Source of the DNA: Tenodera sinensis | Lineage: Eukaryota > Arthropoda > Insecta > Mantodea > Mantidae | Reading direction: 5' to 3' | DNA length: 64,000 nt | Assembly (NCBI GenBank): GCA_030765045.1 | Contig: CM060967.1 | Span: forward strand, 125,099,412-125,163,411 | Part shown: positions 61,160-64,000 of the stretch, in pieces | How the letters are laid out: every line of letters starts with the position of its first letter | Numbering within the stretch: the stretch's first letter is position 1 | Program-made: the position numbers and the translations under genes | Notes under the pieces: generated by a model | Database searches by the model: none | Seen by the model: the letters and a program-made list of their open reading frames with translations, nothing else | What the model was told of the DNA's origin: nothing

Positions 61160-61635
61160 TTATTGGAAAGTAGAGAATAATTGCGGCACACGGTAATGAA
61201 CACCCATGCATCTTTAAGGAAAATGCCATAAATCTTCCAGAAGTAACCGCTTGGTGTGGTTTGTCATTCAAAAGAGTAATTGGGCCGTACTTCTGTGAAG
61301 ACTTACATGAGTCAGATTTACACGTCTTAATGATGTCTTTGAGACTCAAAGTAAGACTTACTTCGGGCAAGACGTGTTCCACCGCATTCCCCTGTCGTTG
61401 TGAGAAATTTTGCTGGATCACACATTCAATCACAGATGGAAAGGACGAAGAGGAAGTGCAACGGAGTTCCCGTCTCGACCTCCCGATTTAACCCATCTGA
61501 CTTTTACATTTGGGGAACTTATTCTATTAGCAACAATACAGACGGTATGTCTCTGTTCGAGGTCGTTTTTAGGAATGTATTGTGGCAGAAGGTGGAAATT
61601 TTGAACACGTATGTGCTTAAGGAGGTTTAAGGAAT
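61160..61635 (+). pseudogene. Mariner-type transposase remnant
   Basis: Conceptual frames, with shifts and stops between them, give GK-stop-RIIAAHGNEHPCIFKE, then NLPEVTAWCGLSFKRVIGPY FCED (the 'VxVWCG...IGPYFFE' region before the second catalytic Asp), REILLDHTFNHRWKGRRGS with EFPSRPPDLTHL (the 'WPPRSPDLTPLDFxLWG' region with the third catalytic residue), and DFYIWG in a third frame. At least two frame shifts are needed, so it cannot make a functional enzyme. The minus-strand 102-codon frame here (61125-61433) is a shadow. Confidence 0.75.
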
Positions 61636-61723
61636 AGAATACAACAAAAATTGCATTTATCTCATTTAATTGCTGAGAAATAACGTTTCAAAGTGTGTAT
61701 ACATCAATTTGGGACACTATATA

Positions 61724-62697
61724 ACAGCAATTTAACCATAACAAACATATTTAAAATGTAATTATGTTATCAAAGCCCGGCTTTGAAAGAATTACCATGT
61801 TGGTAGATAATGCTGGATTGCTCTGAGATAAAACTTTTGTTCTTAAAGTTTGTATTAATATAAACATGTGCATCATCACTTTAACACAATTCCTCAAGTT
61901 CCAACAAAGTAGGCGCGAGCTAGCGATGATGATTTTGTTCTCCCTTTCGAGCTACTGTTACGTGCGAGTAAAGGTTAAAAGATGCGCAAGGGGAAAGGTA
62001 CAAGGTCGTGCCAACTGTATAATATGTACTGCTTACAAAAAGGCAAGTACTAATTGTCAAATCACGATAAGCGCCTATGCAAAATTCCATAATGAGATTG
62101 TAAAGCGGCAAGGACAGGTGATTTGAATGCAAGGATAGAAAACGAACCGAGCGGGCTATCTGGTTACATATCCTGTCAAGGTGTTCCTTGCACATGAAAG
62201 CTGCACCTAATCCAGTGAAATCTGTAACTGTATTGCCTGTGAGAAAATACCACTTCTAAAGGCTGTTACTTTCGATTTCCTGGACCCCAAGGTGCTAAAT
62301 TCGCCATCTGTTTCCTTTGATATAAGGTCACTCATCTCACTTTCATTTTCAGGAGTGTTTAGATGCATACCAAATGTATCAATTCTTGAACTACTCTGTC
62401 ATTACTCCAAAGCCTAAATAATTGCAGTTCAATACTACACAAAATCCCACGGTAAATTTCCAATTCATCAATTTTCCTCGCCTCCATACTGAAGTTTATA
62501 GCTTCCTACGACACGCTTGATTAACTCCAAAGAAGCACATGCATGCCTAATTGACGATGGAATGTTCACATTTAATCATATTAAAAAAATGCGTTGATTG
62601 TAAGTTTAGAGGACATGCATGTTAAATTCCGTAGGTCAAGTTCAGTTTTTAATAGTGAATAACCTCTCCTTGGTACCTTCATTAGGGTTATTAAATG
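61724..62697. other. No recognised gene
   Basis: The frames 61866-62126 (+) and 61920-62195 (-) overlap and are unassigned. AACCGAGCGGGCTATCTGG near 62141-62159 resembles a SINE head but lacks a B box. Confidence 0.3.
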
Positions 62698-62725
62698 AAA
62701 AAAAAAAAAAAAAAAAAAAAAAAAA
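62698..62725. repeat. Poly(A) run, 28 nt
   Basis: A homopolymer followed by GACGTCAGATAG. No retroposed copy or TSD was recognised upstream. Confidence 0.98.
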
Positions 62726-62854
62726 GACGTCAGATAGAAACTAATTTGAAAATTACTTTAATTAGTTGTTTCCCTTCATTAGACAATTTTTACTCACATT
62801 ATGGTTTAGCAGCTTTTATTCTTTAAAAGAATCTTATATGTTTTTTCCTTTCCT

Positions 62855-62855
<1 letters not shown>

Positions 62856-62909
<54 letters not shown>
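62856..62909. repeat. (CT)n microsatellite, about 27 units
   Basis: A perfect dinucleotide array. The Leu/Ser frame at 62766-62963 is translated microsatellite. Confidence 0.98.
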
Positions 62910-62911
<2 letters not shown>

Positions 62912-63065
62912 TTTCCTTCATTCTTGTTACTCAAAATTGCTTAAGGTATCGGTAGTGTTTTAAGTTCAAAGCTAAATTTAATCATGTCCCAATTTTTCAA
63001 ATGATGTAAATATCTCACGGGACTCATTTTAATTAGTCTTAGTGTTATCACCTCCATAAGGTTAA

Positions 63066-63356
63066 AGTAGAGTTACGCACCTGATTAGTATTCTTCCTTT
63101 CTCTTTCACTCTCTCCTTCTCTCCCATCTTTAACTCTTTCTGTATTGACCGGTTTATCCAAGCAGGAAAATCAGCTATTGCTTTTAAAACAAAAATGGGT
63201 TTAGATTTTTCTAACTGTAAATTACATTGGGGAGGAGCCCAAGTACAAATTCCAACACTCCAAAGCGGCAGAATTGTTTCTCCAAGTGCAACGTTGTGGT
63301 ACAATGACGAAAGGATCAAGGATCGTGATCCATATCGTCTGCAAACCAAGCAATGA
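63066..63356 (+). CDS. Candidate exon or relic of a coding region, unknown product
   Basis: The frame is open from 63066 to a TGA at 63354-63356. After a pyrimidine-rich first part (about 63090-63145) it encodes FIQAGKSAIAFKTKMGLDFS, NCKLHWGGAQVQIPTLQSGR and IVSPSATLWYNDERIKDRDP then YRLQTKQ-stop. The Trp, Tyr, Gly, Asp and Cys content and the absence of low complexity look like real protein, unlike other frames here. It has only one ATG (63195), so it is better explained as an exon with a 3' splice site after the pyrimidine tract (for example AAGCAG|G at 63165) or as a pseudogene. The same frame continues open after the TGA to about 63588. I do not recognise the family. A 146-codon minus-strand frame (63062-63502) overlaps it and could be the real one instead. 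Confidence 0.35.
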   Translation, partial: SRVTHLISILPFSFTLSFSPIFNSFCIDRFIQAGKSAIAFKTKMGLDFSNCKLHWGGAQVQIPTLQSGRIVSPSATLWYNDERIKDRDPYRLQTKQ

Positions 63357-64000
63357 AGCGTATGGAAAATAATATTTGTAGCAGGTGATGCAAGGGGTAC
63401 GAAAAGAAAGAAAGATGGAGGCGTGGCGTGGTCCTTGACTTTATTCTCACGCCTGAAGAATGATTCACTTTCGAACATCTTGTACCGCAACACCACCAAC
63501 AATGTGGCGATTGGTATCGCTCCTTCCTTTTTCTGTCCTCAAAATTCTATTGCATTGTTTTATACTTGGTCAGCCTGGCACAAAGGATGATGGTTTCCGT
63601 TCCAGTTGCATTATGTTGTGATCTAAGTAGAAACACTGTAAGTGATCAACTGGGTGCTGCTTTTGACTTTCCATTTTACTAGGAACAGTGTATTACTCCT
63701 TACAAAATTTTGAATTTGCTATAATACACTTTAGTTCAATAGATTCAAAACTTCAAAATGCCATCCTACTGTATACTGGGGATAAGATCTATACCACAAT
63801 CTTTAGATGACACTGAAGACTAAGAAAATAATCTTGGCTGACAATGCTTGATCAAAAGGAAGAACTTACAATTTACCGTGTTCAATTATTTCGGAAATCA
63901 TGACATCTAATGTTATGAATTCTCTCTGGTTGTTCTATACCGAAATCCAAAAGAGGTTTTATGGCGGACGATTGAATCACTGCGCGTATTTCAGTAATGT
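63357..64000. other. No recognised feature to the window end
   Basis: The frame of the preceding candidate exon re-opens after its stop until about 63588. Beyond that I see only A+T-rich sequence. Confidence 0.3.

Larger units (their letters stand above)
60511..61721 (+). mobile_element. Tc1/mariner-type DNA transposon, decayed, with 52-bp TIRs
   Basis: 60511-60562 and the reverse complement of 61670-61721 are both 52 nt and agree at 43 positions without gaps, including an unbroken AAATTGATGTATAC and TTATTTCTCAGCAA. Both ends are flanked by TA (60509-60510 and 61722-61723), the target site of this superfamily. Inside lie a transposase remnant (about 61160-61630) and a later LINE insertion (60579-60950). 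Without the LINE the element is about 0.83 kb, shorter than an intact 1.2-1.3-kb member, so the N-terminal half of the ORF is largely gone. Confidence 0.85.

Noticed and set aside
61125..61433. 102-codon minus-strand frame
   Set aside because: Antisense shadow of the transposase relic, whose motifs read on the + strand.
62766..62963. 65-codon frame with Ser-Leu repeats
   Set aside because: Translation of the (CT)n microsatellite.

Overview
The window looks like intergenic or intronic DNA from a large, repeat-rich insect genome. It is A+T-rich (roughly two thirds by eye). It holds no complete protein-coding gene that I can recognise, no genuine tRNA or rRNA gene, and nothing resembling a bacterial operon or CRISPR array. 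The insect assignment rests on repeat types: many tRNA-derived SINEs with B-box heads, truncated LINE 3' ends, a Tc1/mariner-type element, a Helitron-like 3' end, and a repeat whose tail recalls repeats I remember from insect genomes. A polyneopteran (stick insect, cricket, cockroach or relative) fits the SINE types best, but this is recollection, not proof.

Layout. 0.7-1.8 kb: a SINE with a perfect 12-bp target-site duplication (TSD), then the first copy of an abundant ~0.8-kb repeat (family A). Further family A copies or fragments lie near 4.4-5.2, 11.3-12.4, 18.9-19.7, 31.2-32.0, 33.7-33.9, 41.5-42.0, 48.4-49.2, probably 49.7-50.1, and 51.8-52.3 kb. tRNA-derived SINEs of several families lie at 7.2, 14.0, 24.6, 26.9, 27.2, 30.0, 30.9, 32.1, 33.1-33.7, 36.8, 45.0, 54.1, 55.5, 58.2, 59.2 and 59.5 kb. 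Degenerate LINE C-terminal coding ends lie at 16.4, 23.4, 37.1-38.0 (two, head to head), 56.8 and 60.6 kb. At 60.5-61.7 kb a mariner-type element with 52-bp inverted repeats and a decayed transposase is split by a 5'-truncated LINE that made its own 15-bp TSD. A Helitron-like element with internal tandem repeats ends at 50,876.

Two places could belong to host genes. At 28,440-28,519 (+) a branch-point-like CTAAT, a pyrimidine tract and TTGCAG run directly into GTAAGC, and a second donor (CAG|GTAAGA) follows 47 nt later. This is the architecture of a recursive-splicing ratchet point with its RS-exon, or else of a 47-nt microexon. At 63,066-63,356 (+) a frame with no early ATG encodes a complex, protein-like sequence ending in TGA. 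A dense heat-shock-element motif lies at 43,283-43,308, and a weaker one at 55,728-55,755. If the ratchet reading is right, the window is largely the inside of a long + strand intron, which would explain the lack of exons.
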